Assembly: GCA_900404475.1 (NCBI GenBank)
Contig: OUQQ01000047.1
Span: 1 to 57,296, forward strand
DNA length: 57,296 bases
Reading direction: 5' to 3'
Source: Spongospora subterranea
Lineage: Eukaryota > Endomyxa > Phytomyxea > Plasmodiophorida > Plasmodiophoridae
In this document: positions 1 through 16,286 of the stretch, piece by piece
Position numbering within the stretch: position 1 is the first letter of the stretch
Layout of the letters: each line of letters starts with the position of its first letter
Translations under genes and position numbers: made by a program
Notes under the pieces: model-generated
Told to the model about the DNA's origin: nothing
What the model saw: only the letters and a program-made list of their open reading frames with translations
Database searches by the model: none

Positions 1-303
1 GGTTGTTAATCAAAGCCTCTGGCACGATACTGGTCGCCGTTTCAATACAAACTGTATTGAACGGGTCCTGATCTGGCGCAACGAAGGTGGCCTCTTTGAT
101 CCAATCTTGGAATTTCCGTGCCAGAGCAACAGTTTTCATCCATGAGTAAATATCATGCATTTCATGAATTAATTTTCTGAACTGAAATCAGTAACACTTG
201 ACAATCAAGACATGATGCCTCAATGTTCATCTGGAGTAAACCCTCCGGCCATCAAAACTTGGTGACACTTGTCTACCAGATTTTTTGGCAACAAATTCGA
301 TAT
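1..303 (-). CDS. partial gene of unknown function, 3' end outside the window
   Basis: Two exons can be read on the minus strand: 303-242, then about 176-1, running off the left edge. They join in frame across a 65-nt intron that begins GTTTAC and ends TTCAG. The encoded segment is uninterrupted, ordinary-looking protein; it contains motifs such as LPKNLVDKCHQVLMAGG and KFQDWIKEATFVAPDQD. Upstream exons probably lie at 310-510 but I could not define them, so the protein start is unknown. I do not recognise the family. The call rests only on open frames, plausible splice sites and non-repetitive amino-acid composition. It is transcribed away from the PPAT-HD gene that starts at 516, so the two may share a promoter region. 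Confidence 0.4.
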
Positions 304-515
304 CTGAAAATTAGTGTTGGACTGGAGACCCACAAGAATTCTCGCAGCGGGGTTTCGCTGTCACGATGAATCAGATAAAGGAATCTTTTCCAGTTTGGTA
401 TTGACATTATTTTTACTCAACCTGTGGTTGATTTGGGTAAAACATTGGTGTGTCCGCCCCGGACCTGTTTTAAGTGCCAGAGGGATTGGTAATTTGGGGT
501 TCAGTGTGGCGCAAT

Positions 516-2197
516 ATGGTCGAACGTGGCGATATTGTTCTGCAGGCGTCAGATCCCGAACTTGATCGAAAAATCAAACAGCACGCCATCTCCAGTTTAA
601 TTCGTGTTGCGGTTCCATCCGATCTCCCGATCGTCCAAGCGGAGACATTACTCGCACAGCTATATTCAAATGTTTTAGCACAACTGGGCCCTCAAACCGA
701 CGCCACGATTGCGTTGACGTGTTCGCCTGACCAGCCACGACGACGACAGCACTACAACTGTGTTATACTTGGCGGCACTTTCGATCATCTTCATCTCGGC
801 CATAAACACCTGCTTTGCCTGGCAATCTGGACGATCCAGCCATCCGGTCGCCTGTTGTTAGGTCGTCGCTTGTTACCAGAGACGCATTAGCGTATACTAA
901 CCCTTCATCAGGTCTGACAACAGACGAATACCTTTCGCAAAGAAGCAAAACAATGGCCAATTTGATTCTCGATTATGCTAAACGAGATCAACAGCTGCGC
1001 TATTTCATCAAACAAATTGACCCGAGCGTTGATTTTGAGATTCTTCCCATCAATGACGCGTACGGTCACGCCGGCCGGCCTGATATCGACGCCATCGTCG
1101 TGTCAACAGAAACACAGAGTTCGGTCGATGATCTCAACTCGCGCCGTATTCGTGAAGGTGTCTGCGATTGGCGGCGTCATACCGTGTATAACACATTGCT
1201 TCAGGGGTGCCGCCGCTAGAAGTTGTTGTCGCCAACACGATCGGGTGCCGCATCGTTACAATCACACTTCCGTCCGACTTATACCGTGTTTGAGTTCAGC
1301 CTTGACCAGACGGATGGCGCCAAGTTGAGTTCCAGCTGGGTTCGAACCCGCGTCGATCGCCGCCAGAGGCTCGAATCGCGTTGGAACGTTACGATGACGG
1401 TGATAAATCGCCGTCATTTTCGTCGAGGTCGCTCAATTACATTGGTTCAGAACCTCGGTGTCGATGAGGACTTGGCCACATCTCAATTTTCCCGCCTTTG
1501 CTCCGAATATGAGGCTCCTGGACGGTTTTATCACACGCTTGAACATCTCGATTCGATGTTCGCGCAATTCGATCAGATATCGTCGCTGCACGATCGTTGC
1601 GTTGTGGAGATGTCGATCTGGTTTCATGACCTAATATATGATGTCTCGAAGACCGATAATGAAGCCTGTAGCGCCGCCCTGGCTATCTCGTATTGCCTCC
1701 AGACCGGAATAGTATCCAATAATGCTGAACATGGCCTCCGATCCTTCTTAACCATCAACATATAGGCGGAATTGATTGCAAAATCATCACTCATCGACAA
1801 GTTTATATTGGCGACGACGAGCCACGAGACAGATCTCGCTTCTCTCAACGAGGCGTCCCTGTCGGATTTAAGATCGTTCCTTGATATCGACCTGTCGATT
1901 TTGGGGAAACCCGCTGAAGAATACATCGCATACGCCAAGAACATTGCGCGCGAATATCGCGATGTTTATTCGTAAGATCGGATTCCATTATGATCTCGGT
2001 AAATTTACCTGGTCTGCAGGACGAAAAATTTCTGTCAAGGACGATGCCGTATTTTGCAGAGAATCCTTTCGAAACAGCGAATATTTAAAAGCGACGAGAT
2101 GTTCAATCGTTTTGAACAGCAGGCCCGTGCCAATCTAGCGCTCGAGATCCGCTCATTATCCACTGGCTGTTTGTTAAACCAGAACGACAACTGTTAA
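516..2197 (+). CDS. phosphopantetheine adenylyltransferase fused to an HD-superfamily phosphohydrolase
   Basis: Exons 516-861, 912-1157, 1205-1244, 1300-1711, 1766-1971 and 2020-2197 join in frame to give 475 residues; the introns are 47-55 nt. Residues about 80-225 form a eukaryotic-type PPAT (fourth step of coenzyme A synthesis). They hold the nucleotidyl-transferase motif GGTFDHLHLGH (HxGH at residues 93-96), a GLTTDEYL segment, IVVSTET and a terminal KLSSSWVR, the ISSS-like motif. Residues about 255-475 match the COG4339 family of predicted metal-dependent HD hydrolases, with FYHTLEHL, the HD dyad in WFHDLIYD, and a C-terminal QARANLALEI. In animal CoA synthase the PPAT is followed by dephospho-CoA kinase; no kinase P-loop is visible here. 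The splice joins at 861/912 and 1244/1300 rebuild conserved motifs exactly, which makes the model fairly secure. The substrate of the HD half is not known. Confidence 0.85.
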
Positions 2198-3111
2198 TCA
2201 TAATCTCCATTTAGTCTTTTGCTTTTCAAGTTGAAGAAGTCATCAAAGTTTCGTCGCATTTGTCGCGAACGGCGCCGTAAATTTGCTCCAATAGAAGTGC
2301 CGAACTCAACTGAAGTTTGATGTCCCGATCTTCTATCGAATATACAACCCGAACTAAATCCCGATCGTGATCATCGCCATTGTCCCCGTTTTCTGCCAAT
2401 GTCTATATCCAACACCAGGGATCGCGACCTTGGCCATAGAACCACACAGGGCCAGACACGCCCCTAAACCGTGTTGCCCCGTTTAACCGGATCACGATCC
2501 CTTGCCCGACCCATGTCGTCTGGCGTCACACTCCTCCTCCAACCATTAAACCACCCATGATCTTACTCTAGCGCGATCGCCGTTCAATTCCCTGCCAATG
2601 TGCGCCATCAAATGTCTCCATGTCATCCCCGTCTCTTACCTCCTGGAGTTGATTACGATCGGTGGTGCAGACGATATCACTGCGACAGCAAATACGTTTT
2701 CTATTCAGCGCGTGAATCTCAGAGTTCACCTAATCGGGAATCGTGGTCGGAACTTGACTGCAAAAGACTGCAAAAACCGAGACGAGCTAGAAAACATCAG
2801 CGATTTAGGTCTGCACCAGGCGATCGATAAAATGAACATTCTTGGCCGGTTCGACCATCGTTTGTTTTTAGAAAATTCCTCTCCCGAACGGTCGATGAGA
2901 TGATAAATACTCGGGTGGTTATATCTGTCGTCTTGACGGGGATGTGATTTGAGTTCTTGTAGATTTCGATGATATGAAGATGGTGTTGGCCCTGGTCCAT
3001 TGGGGGTGTTTTACAGGAGGGTTCACCCCGTTATTCATTGAGCGCGTTCGCACACAATGGTGATGGCCGACGAGAATCTGGCCGACCGTTTTCTGGAATC
3101 GTACAAGGTGA
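2198..3111. other. intergenic stretch without a recognisable gene
   Basis: Open frames of 70-100 codons occur (for example around 2600-2900) but none resembles a known family or shows a conserved motif. The stretch probably contains the 3' end of the PPAT-HD transcript and the 5' region of the CDPK gene. It could also hide upstream CDPK exons. Confidence 0.4.
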
Positions 3112-5355
<2,244 letters not shown>

Positions 5356-5664
5356 TGATGATTTCATTGGTGGAGCAGATATTTGACAACCAGAAAAAGA
5401 CAATCGCTGGCAACAAACTGTAAGGAAAACAACCGACAACGGAACGGTGGAGCTGTTGTCTTCGGAGAATGTCGAGCTCCGATCAAACAACTAAGACTAA
5501 GTTTATAAAACACGAGAACTTTTGGTATTGACGGTGAACAGAATGAAGGTCAGATGTGGATAGACAAAGACAGAAGTCTAAGGAAGGACGTTATGTGGTT
5601 TATGAAATATGGAGAATTATCGCGACGAAAAAAAAACCATGGGTCGACTGAATATCATCATGAT

Positions 5665-7509
<1,845 letters not shown>

Positions 7510-10500
7510 TTACGACGATTTAACCCGAGCGGAATGGCATCGCGGGGTCAGCCGTTTACGGATGCGGCAGAACGACACGCCCTCCTTCTCGGCGCACGAC
7601 AGTGAAGCGGACGACGATCCCGGGCGGGTGCGGTCCCGATCATCAGCTGTCCCTGGTCGAGGGGTTATGGCTGCCGTCTCCCTTGCCCTTGACGACAGCG
7701 GACGGCAGATATGACTCCCTTTCCCTAACGACCGCCGTAAAATCTGCACTAAATGGCCAGGTGCCGGTGTGGCGCAACAAGACGGCGTCGCCGGCGTCTG
7801 CGATTCCTGTCGTATTGGAATATATATCGTCGTCCCCCTAATCTTCTCGTGTTTCGTTCCGCTCATGATCGACGTCGCTCTCAAGCAGTCGGCCAGGACG
7901 CCCTCGTCGTCGTCGGTCTGCACATCGCCCTCGTTCCCCTCAAACCTGGCGCCCCCCTGCGGCGACACGTCCCTCGGTCTGGATGGCGCCATGGCCGCCA
8001 CCCTGGCGATCATGAGCGACCCGTCCAGCGGCAATGGCGTTGCCGGCGACGATGGCGATTGAATCACAATCTTCGTAACCGGCGAGAGTATCTGCTGATT
8101 TGTCGACGTCGTGGAACTTGTTCGCCCATCGACAACGATCTGCTGTGGATTGCCGGAAACGTGCGCAATCAACGCGGGCGGTCGAACGATGGTCTGACGT
8201 CGCGATCTCGTCGCCTTTGGAGAAGGCGATATCTCATCGGTTCCCCGGAACGTTGACTCGCCCTCATCCTGATAATGAACCGGTCCCACTCGGCCCGATG
8301 ATAATCGCCCCTGTTTCAGCAGCCGTCGCATCGTCGGCGGCGATCTCGGCGTTCGGAAATCGACGCAATCGCTTTCGGTGAATTCATCAGATAACGTTGC
8401 TATCGTTGGCGGATTCGCCAGCGATAGCCCTGATATTCGCGATTTCTTCGGTCTGTTCGCGAAATCTGATTTGGGCGTTTGTGTTCCTGATCTAGAGTTG
8501 AAAATCGCGAAGGGAATATCCCGACTCATTCGTTGCAACGCCGCCTCAAGCATCACCGTATCCAGCTGATCGCTGTCCGACCGCAGATACGCGTCCCCTA
8601 ATTCGCTCCCGTATTCTGACACCTTCCCACCGATTGACAGGCTCACGTCCACCGAGGAGTAATCGGCGATATCGTTGACGACGCGCTCTTCCGTCGTCAC
8701 CAATCTGGTGATATCGCCCCGGTCAACGACGGGTTCGTCATCGTCGGGATCGATCGATTTCCACCTGGGTGGGCGGTGAGGTGGTGTTTTGGGGCGTTTG
8801 ACACCACAATCGGCCGTCGTGGTTGGGTTGGAGCGGGGCGGTTGGCGATACGATCGGGCCAATATGATGGGCGGATCTCCAGGATGATTGAACAGATATC
8901 GATGATTTCCTGATGCGGATCGCGACCGCAGCTCATCGAAATCCGACGCGATCTGTTCACTGATTTTCGCGTCAGATCGTCCTGGTTTGGCCTGTTTTCT
9001 CAACGCGATATCATCGAGATCTTGAGCGTTATTTCCGTTTGGCACAGCATCGGTTGAATAATCGTCATCATCCTTGCCCGTTGTCGTCCGTCCCGATCGT
9101 GCTGCTCGGCCAGCTGGGTCCGGTGACGTCGGTGGACCCCGATCCCTGTGCGATAACTGGACCGAGATTCCCGTATAGTTCCCGACCCATTCAGACCCTG
9201 TCTCGGCAACCGTGCTCGGGTCTGAGTCGCTTGTCGACGGATACGGTCGTTGGTCACTCGCTGACGGAGCGGTATGGGCTATCGTCCTCGCTAGATCGCC
9301 ATCTATCGCCTGTCCATCATTGGCCTGGTATTGGGCGAGCGGGCCCAGGTCTTCCGCTCCGGCAAGTGCCTCGCGACCCGAACCTGATGATTGCTGATCG
9401 CCGGTCGTGTTCGCTGCCCTGGAGATCGGCGAGAACGGGTCAGGCCCGTCGGTTGTCGCCGAATACGTGAAATCACTCAGGTCTGGCGATGGACCGATTT
9501 TCAATGAAAAAGGGTCCAACAACAGGGGATCATCACCGGTCCTGTCGGCAGCAGCGCGACTCAATGGCGCTACAACTGGTTCGGCAGTCGGACGGTGCCC
9601 CCTTTCCTGGTGATCGCCGATCAAGGTTGTCGTCGCTTCACCTTGTTGGTCGGATCTCATTCCCGTCGACACCGACTCGACAATGGCGCCACCCGTTTGG
9701 TTGTCCGAAAGTAAACCACCTCCGTTCGTGTGGCGATCAGCGGCATTGCCGTCGTCGTCGGTCATTGCGTGTTTGGTCTGAACCCCATAAGCGTTAGCGG
9801 CGCCAGCCACATAGACCGCCTTGAAATTCTCTGAACGAACTGCCACATCTTCACGACGATCATCGTTGGCTATTGCGGAGAGGACCTGATCCCTCGACCT
9901 TGGCGCCATCCCGCTGACATTCCTGAAGGGCGGTTCTTGATTGTTGCCCTGACCAGAATTTGGACCGGGCGACAGGTCATGATGGTGACTGCCCTTGGAT
10001 CGGTCGCTCCATCGATTACTCAGCGACGGCGACGGCGATGGATTACGGGACCGATGATGTTCTGTCGCCATTCGGCTGATATCTTTTCGTTTCGCGTCGT
10101 CGAACAGATTCAGCGTTTGTTTGACGTCGGAAGAAATCCGCGACGCTTTCGAGAACACGGAATCGAGCACGAGCCCGATCTTTTTCTTGACCGGATCCGT
10201 TGCCGGAACTGCTCCACCACATCAATGCCCCTGAACCGAAACCAACGACGCTCTATTACCGAGCTTGTTAGCGTTCGCCCGTCGGCGTTTCTTCTCCCGT
10301 GCTCGACGGAAACGGGGCGTGGGCTTCTCCAGGTGGAAGGTGTGATCGACACCCTGAGCCAATGGCGTCGTTCCGGGCGAAACTTGACCCGATTCTGTCG
10401 ACAAACGCGCTGAAACTGGCGACGAACCGGAGACCTAATCCGAAATTAAGATTTGATCGCGTTTTCGATTGGCTCTTTACCGGTGGAGGAACAGGACGTC

Positions 10501-11880
10501 GGTCCGGTTTCGACAACAGGGTTCTCCTGACGGCGACAGAATTTGGCCGAACCGCCTTCGCGACCTGAAAATGTCAAGAGCCGCAGGTGGATCCGTGTTG
10601 GCGCCAACATATCTCTCGGAGCTGATGGACCGACCTGGTCAACGGATGAGATTGGCTGATGATGGGAGGCGATGGTTTCCGATTTCCTGGGCGAGGACGG
10701 CTCGCTCGCGAAATAGTCGATGAACTCGCTGGTGCTGTTGATCTGCGAGTACGCCTTGTACTGGAACTTGGCGTCGGGGCGCTTCAGGACGCCGTTCACC
10801 CGTGTCGCCATCGACCTGAACGCCATGCGGCTGAACAAAACCTGTGTGGAGGGAGCACCGCCGGTTCAGAGGATTGCCAGTCCGATGTGTCGCCATGAGC
10901 CCCCGCTCACCTTCAGGAACATGCTGTAGTCGTTCGCCTGTAGCGATGGCGTCCACAGGTCGGCGACCTCGTACAGGGACGCGCGAAACTCGACGAAATT
11001 CAGTTTGAACTCCCCGTTTGAGTCGCGAACCCAATCGTCGAACGCCAATTGTCTGGATTCCTCAACCGAAGGCGTCGCCTCCGGAGGGTATAACGCCTTC
11101 AACAACCTCATGTGGTAATCGACGTACATCGCTTTGTTCAGCAGGCGTCGGCCATCGTTCCCGTCGCCGAAACCGGCCCCAAACGTGCGCCAGAACTCGC
11201 GCGCGATTCGCTCCACCTGCGGGTCCAGGCGAAGGCGCTCGCGTATCGCCAGCGCGGACGTCGTGTACATGTTGGAGTCGACCTGATCGCGATATTCGGT
11301 GACGACTTCCACTCCTGAAAATCGTGACTCGATCAGACGGGCGCACATCATCGTCGCGCCTGAATGTTCTCACCATCAACGACCATAGCGATGTCCTTCG
11401 CCTCGTCGAACACGAACTTGTTCAACCGAATCTGAGTCTGAGCCGATTGCGGTTTGATCGTCCAGAACTCGGCGAACGCTGGCGTCGCTGTCGACGCGAC
11501 CGGCACCGTCGGCGTCGCCATTCCGATAAACCGTAAACCCATCTACACAACAAGAAAATCGGCGCGATTCGTCAACTTGGAGCGCGGTTGGCGAAAACGA
11601 GCGGCCGTTTTCCGACCTTGATTTTGTTGCCGACCTTGGCGAAGCGGTCCCTGATGGAATGAGCGGGTTCGGCTGTAAGTTCTGGGGGCATTATGATATG
11701 GACAGGGAATGGCGCCGGGGGTTTAAAACGGGACGATATCCGTTCAACGATCGGTGCCGGGGCGGGTACCACCGAATCGGCGGCGGCGACGTCGTCGCGC
11801 ATGCCGACCGCCGTCAACCCGAATATGGCGTCATTATTGCTGCTCAATCTGGCGCGCGTCCGGTTCGCCGTCCCGCGCAT
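7510..11880 (-). CDS. large mostly disordered protein with an EF-hand-like N-terminal domain
   Basis: Seven exons (11880-11599, 11542-11374, 11314-10911, 10841-10635, 10564-10435, 10394-10260, 10208-7510) join in frame to give 1341 residues. Six introns of 40-70 nt separate them. Residues about 95-300 look folded. They include a conserved stretch with NKAMYVDYHMRLLKALYP, an acidic loop DDWVRDSNGEFKLNFVEF resembling a degenerate EF-hand, and SLYEVADLWT. I believe this DW-D-G / F-x-SLYEVADLWT pattern recurs in proteins of flagellated protists, but I cannot name the family. The remaining ~1000 residues are rich in Ser, Pro, Arg, Asp and Gly, as expected for disorder; they include SPSPSLS, SPRKSET and an RRAREKKRRR basic cluster. 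GC content is higher than in neighbouring genes. Function unknown; a cytoskeletal or flagellar scaffold is only a guess. Confidence 0.75.
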
Positions 11881-12270
11881 CGCCCCCGAACGGCTTAGAT
11901 TGGGATCGGCGATGGCGTTGCGCGACGGCGATGACGCCCCATTTGTTGCAGGTCGATTATCTGGGGGAGTACGCCCAACCCGATCCGCTCCAGGGCACCA
12001 TTGCCCTCCACCGATTCTCGGGCGATTCGGCAGAAGAAAAAACTAAACGATAATCGCGCTTTGACGAGTTACACATATTGATGCGCTTCGAATTCGCCGG
12101 CGGATTCGAAATGCGATTTTATTGAGCGGACCTGGGTTTTAAAAGAAAAAAGGTTTCTTGACTCTAATATTGGTCTACTTGATTGAAATGGTCAAATTGT
12201 AAAGCGACTTGCATATGTATTTCTTGTACAGACTCGTGGGGGTTTTGGAGAATTAACGGCAGTTTAGTTG

Positions 12271-12544
12271 TCAACTTCCCAATCGGTTTCCACGAATACG
12301 ATAGCGAGGATCCAGCTATAACACAAAACGGTTTGATTAAAAAGGAACACACACACAAAGGTACGAAAAGACAGTCCGCCAGTACCTGGGCGCGTTGGCA
12401 ATTGGCGAACGCCAGACGGGCGACGCGACAGGTCTCGGGCTCGTCGATCATGCACTGCTTGAGTGGCGTCCCGGCCCGACCGCAATCGCTCTCGGCCAGA
12501 CAGCGCAGCAACGAGCGGAACGAGTCGCCACACGCCGTCGCCAT
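12271..12544 (-). CDS. COA5: cytochrome c oxidase assembly factor COA5/PET191
   Basis: Exons 12544-12386 and 12315-12271 encode 67 residues; the 70-nt intron starts GTACTGG and ends TTATAG. The protein has the twin-cysteine arrangement of the family: C-G-D-S-F-R-S-L-L-R-C, then ESDCGRAG, LKQCM, ETCRVA and FANCQ. It closes with LDPRYRIRGNR, matching the LDxRxRFRGN tail of PET191/COA5. These small proteins enter the mitochondrial intermembrane space, are oxidised there, and are needed for building complex IV. Length and spacing agree with the family. Without splicing the reading frame continues into a hydrophobic non-homologous tail, so the intron is well supported. Confidence 0.9.
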
Positions 12545-12914
12545 TCAGCAAAGATGTGGTCTGAGGATCGACCAGCTCCCTCTCCTCTCTCACACCGCTC
12601 GCGGCCTTTGTCATTACCGCCGTCGTCGATTCCCTGGCGATGTTGCCACCATTGCCCTGTAACGTGATGGATGGCGCTAAACCTGTTACCCATTGACACA
12701 GAAAGTGGATCCCCTTTCCTGTAATAATTGCATTTCTAATTCCATGACATGGCGTTCAAGATAATTCCTGTTTTTTCTTTGTTCAGTTTTGCTGTTTACT
12801 TGTCGCCCTGAACGGAGCTCGAAAATGATTTCTCAAAACCGAATTCGGAGCGATGAATGGGCACATTTCATTGGTGGGGAAGAATGAACTTCGATCGATA
12901 ATGGTTGATGAACC

Positions 12915-13640
12915 GCTCTATTCTTTCCAGCAGGTCCTCCTCCGTTATTATTCCGGCCGCATTGAATAAGCTGCTCGGCCTTTGCTTTGTCTTTGTCCAT
13001 GCCTAATCGTTGACGATCGATTCGATTCGCAAATGTGTAGCGTCTTGGCCGAAACCTAAAGCCGTTTGTGTTTAACCTCTAACGACAATAAGTTGCGTTT
13101 CTGTACAACTTTAAAGTTGTCCGAAAATCGAACGATCACCGAAAAAGGAGCAATATCTTCAAAAACGTAACCAGGTTTGAAAGGGTTTCGCAACGTCAAA
13201 GATGATTCATCAGAAAAGCAGGTTGAAACCGGTTTAGCCGACATTAAAACGGTGGAAAGAATGATCACGTCGTCCTACACGAATGTTGCATCGCGACACG
13301 TTCCCCGTCTTCGTGAAGGCATCCTCGACGGAATTTTCGCCAAAGCCCTCCCAGACCCGCCCAAGAGTTCTCGCTCGATCGATTGCTGATCCCATGGAAA
13401 TCTCTGGTTGCAGATAACTGCCGATTTTCGGGCAACTTTGAAGTTGTGGGCACAGATTAGTAATTGGGCACAGCAATCGTTAAGGAATAAACCTAAACGG
13501 GTTAGTTTTTGGCCAGCAACACAATGGCGAATCGACATCGATCGTCGACGATTCAGCGTGGACAAAGACAAAGCAAAGGCTGAGCAGGTTATTGTCGGTG
13601 ATATAATAACGAACGAAGACCTGCTGGAAAGACGGAATCT
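12915..13640. repeat. imperfect inverted repeat with ~220-bp arms
   Basis: The left arm (about 12915-13135) is the diverged reverse complement of the right arm (about 13420-13640), separated by a ~285-bp centre. The best-matched block is a 20-base run beginning TTTGCTTTGTCTTTGTCC at about 12979, mirrored near 13560-13580. Several further blocks match: CCAGCAGGTC, CGATCG near the middle, and CAACTTTAAAGTTGT against CAACTTTGAAGTTGT. By eye the arms agree at about 70-80%. Read outward, both arms carry the short open stretch DKDKAKAEQ followed by EDLLER, so they may be two inverted copies of a former coding or mobile sequence. Confidence 0.7.
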
Positions 13641-15351
13641 TTACGAACAACAATCATCCCCCATTGATAGCACATCCTTCATCATTACATCGTGTTGGCG
13701 ATCCCAGATCAGCGATACTGCAGTCTAGGGCGTCGGCCACAAAATTAGTGAGAATCGCAGTCGCTGTGAACATTATGAAGAGGATCGTTTGCCAACGTAG
13801 TGGGAGTATGCCTATAAACTTGTTGAACCGATTGGTGAGTCCCCCTATTCCCTATTCGCGTTCAATTCTGGTTCCTGCATGGTGTTTATTGAACGCATCA
13901 ACAACCGGGTTTGGACCCGAATATCAACTCCTGGCTCTGCCAAGAACGAATCCCATTCTGAATCGGCCATTCCAACAATTTTGCTCCACTAAAGCCTGAT
14001 CACGATTTCGTTATTCGATTCACCTTCATGAATCGGGTGATACATATTCTTCAAATGAACTGAAACAGATCTCGAAACCCAACAACAGCCGCTCAAATCC
14101 GTTCGCCAAAATAGTGCAGAACTCTTGAACAATTGGAAATTAGGAAGTCAAGTACGGCACATGCTGGCAATCCCTAAGAAATTTACCAAGGTAGTGGTCG
14201 ATTCGATGTGGTACATCGTTTTTTTCAGCACCGGTATCGATGGCCGTCTCGACCAGGAAGGGGTCGATGCACTAGGTTGGGACGTACTTGGTTTTCACGA
14301 TATTCGATGATTGACCATTCCGTATTGAACATGAAACAGGCTGTGATTTCTGAACGAATCGAGACCTAACTTGTGGCGATTGTGCAATATTGTTGTCGGT
14401 AGTCGATGGTGTCAAAAGAACAAATTATTTTGACCAGGAGCCTGAGAGCGGTCAGATCAATGTGGTTGCCGTCTATCGACAGCGAACCCAGTTTTTACCA
14501 TCCTGATGCAAAAGAGCTGTTGCTTCAGGAAAAGTTTTCGATTCCCGAGGAAAACAATGACTGTTCGGGGGATATAACACAGCTCCATCCTGGTCAGTAA
14601 TGATTTTTGCGAAAAAAGCCCACCATTCCGGTAAAAGTTCTATCCCATAATGACATTCCGTTGGTGTGTGACAAAAATGGCAACTGACAGTTAAGATTGT
14701 TGTTCGAGATGACCTTGAGATCCTGAATTCTGGTAGGGATATCGAAATCACCGCGAAATTAACTGTGGTGCGAATAGATTCGTATGTAGGGACTGAGAAA
14801 TACACGGATTCAGCAACTCGTTGCGATTCCCATTTCCTGATCCCAATCACTCTGTCGAGAAGTTGCGCCAGAAAACGAGCCCGAATTTGATTATGTCAAA
14901 GGATTTCCCAAAGAGCAGAGACTACCGATACTTAAACAGCGCGATCGTAATGGGACATCGTTTACTATCTCATGTAATTATTTATTTGTCGCCATGGCTT
15001 TTCGACTGCTCATCAAAAATCTGCTGTAAACAAACGACCAATCTCGATTATTCGTATCGCGTCGGCTATAGATTACACGCTCGACCAATGCACACGGGCC
15101 CAGTGTCGCCAACACCATCCTCAACTGTCACAATCCGCGTCGGTAACGATGGGAAGCAGTTCCAGTCGGAATCAGTCCAGTCGTGACGTATCATAGACCT
15201 CCGTCTGTGACGGGCGGGCGGTAGTCTGGTAGTGTATATTGCGCGACAGTCAGTGGATTGACCGTAGACCCCAACAAAGTCCGTGACGGAGTCGTAATGT
15301 CCCCGACGAACGCGTCTCTGCCCACATTCACCTATTGTCATTATATTCAGA
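13641..15351. other. gene-poor stretch upstream of the secreted protein
   Basis: Short overlapping open frames on both strands show no motif, no conserved splice joining and no similarity I recognise. The last few hundred bases (about 15060-15350) presumably hold the promoter of the gene starting at 15352. I see no RNA gene here. Confidence 0.4.
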
Positions 15352-15835
15352 ATGTCGCGCTCCACCACCTTGATCGTTTTCGCGTGCTTGATCGCTGCCA
15401 TCGGTTAGCGCTTTCGTAGGATACCCCACTGTTCCCTGGTTTTGACTCTACTCTTTAGCGGCGCAAGATCATCACAGCATGGGTTTCGAACAGGATCCGT
15501 CGCCACCAAAACCAGATACCAACCAATTCGCTGAAGCTACGAAGGGCTTCCCCGGCATGGATCCGAGTATGATGTCTGAAATTTTGTCCAAGATGTCGTC
15601 TACCAAAATCTCTGAGGTCTTGTCCGCGGTACCGCCTGAACTTATTTCCAAGATCGCTGGAGATGGGAAAGGTGGAAACAGTATCATGGATATCGTCGAG
15701 GCAATTGGCGGTCCCGAAAGTGACTTAGGCAAAATCGTCGAGGAATTCCAGAATTTCAACCCCGAAGCCATTGCGAATCACCCTAGCTTCCAGAAATTTG
15801 CTGAGTCGCTGGATCAAATGCTCGAAGGTGAATAA
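15352..15835 (+). CDS. small secreted protein of unknown function
   Basis: Exons 15352-15403 and 15459-15835 encode 142 residues; the 55-nt intron ends CTCTTTAG. The protein begins with a clear signal peptide: MSRS, then the hydrophobic core TTLIVFACLIAAIAA, with likely cleavage after AIA or IAA. The mature part is acidic and Ser/Met-rich, with amphipathic segments such as MMSEILSKMSSTKISEVLSA and QKFAESLDQMLEGE, and a Gly-rich turn GDGKGGNS. No cysteines are evident in the mature chain. I do not recognise the family. Splicing is supported because the signal peptide lies on the first exon and the first ATG of exon 2 would lack one. Export from the cell or into the endomembrane system is inferred from the leader alone. 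Confidence 0.7.
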
Positions 15836-16286
15836 TTCGATAATCATTCACACCCTGAATATTGACACAGTTTTGCAGGTGCGTTCAAGGATTTGTAATT
15901 ACTGGCACCTTCCCCCAACCGCCATCGTCCATATCGTCCATAATACAGACCCATTTTACACTGTAATCCCTCACTTCGTTCGCCGTTCACTTTCTGTTTT
16001 CCCAACCACGTCCTTTACGTTTTCTTCAACCAAGTCATGTCGTCAATTTTTACAGCGATTCCCCACACAAACTGTTGTGATAATTCGTGGACCCCCGTCC
16101 AAACTCTAACGAGTAATTTGCGATCAATACCGTGTTTTCTAATCGGTTCTCGCCACCGCAATGCCTGAAAACGACCCCAACGTGGATGGAAAACAGAAAC
16201 GGATTCGCAGATTTGCGAAAGGTTGTCTGTGTCGATGTACTGGGTCGATCATTATCGGGTACCCGAGCGGAGGTTAGTCGACCAAC

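Noticed and set aside
866..1765. Apparent stop codons and frame changes suggesting a PPAT-HD pseudogene
   Set aside because: Each break coincides with a GT-AG intron of 47-55 nt, and splicing rebuilds conserved motifs exactly.
7753..9797. Series of plus-strand open frames of 60-167 codons
   Set aside because: They are antisense to the long 899-codon exon of the minus-strand gene, have Arg/Ser-biased shadow composition and no motifs.
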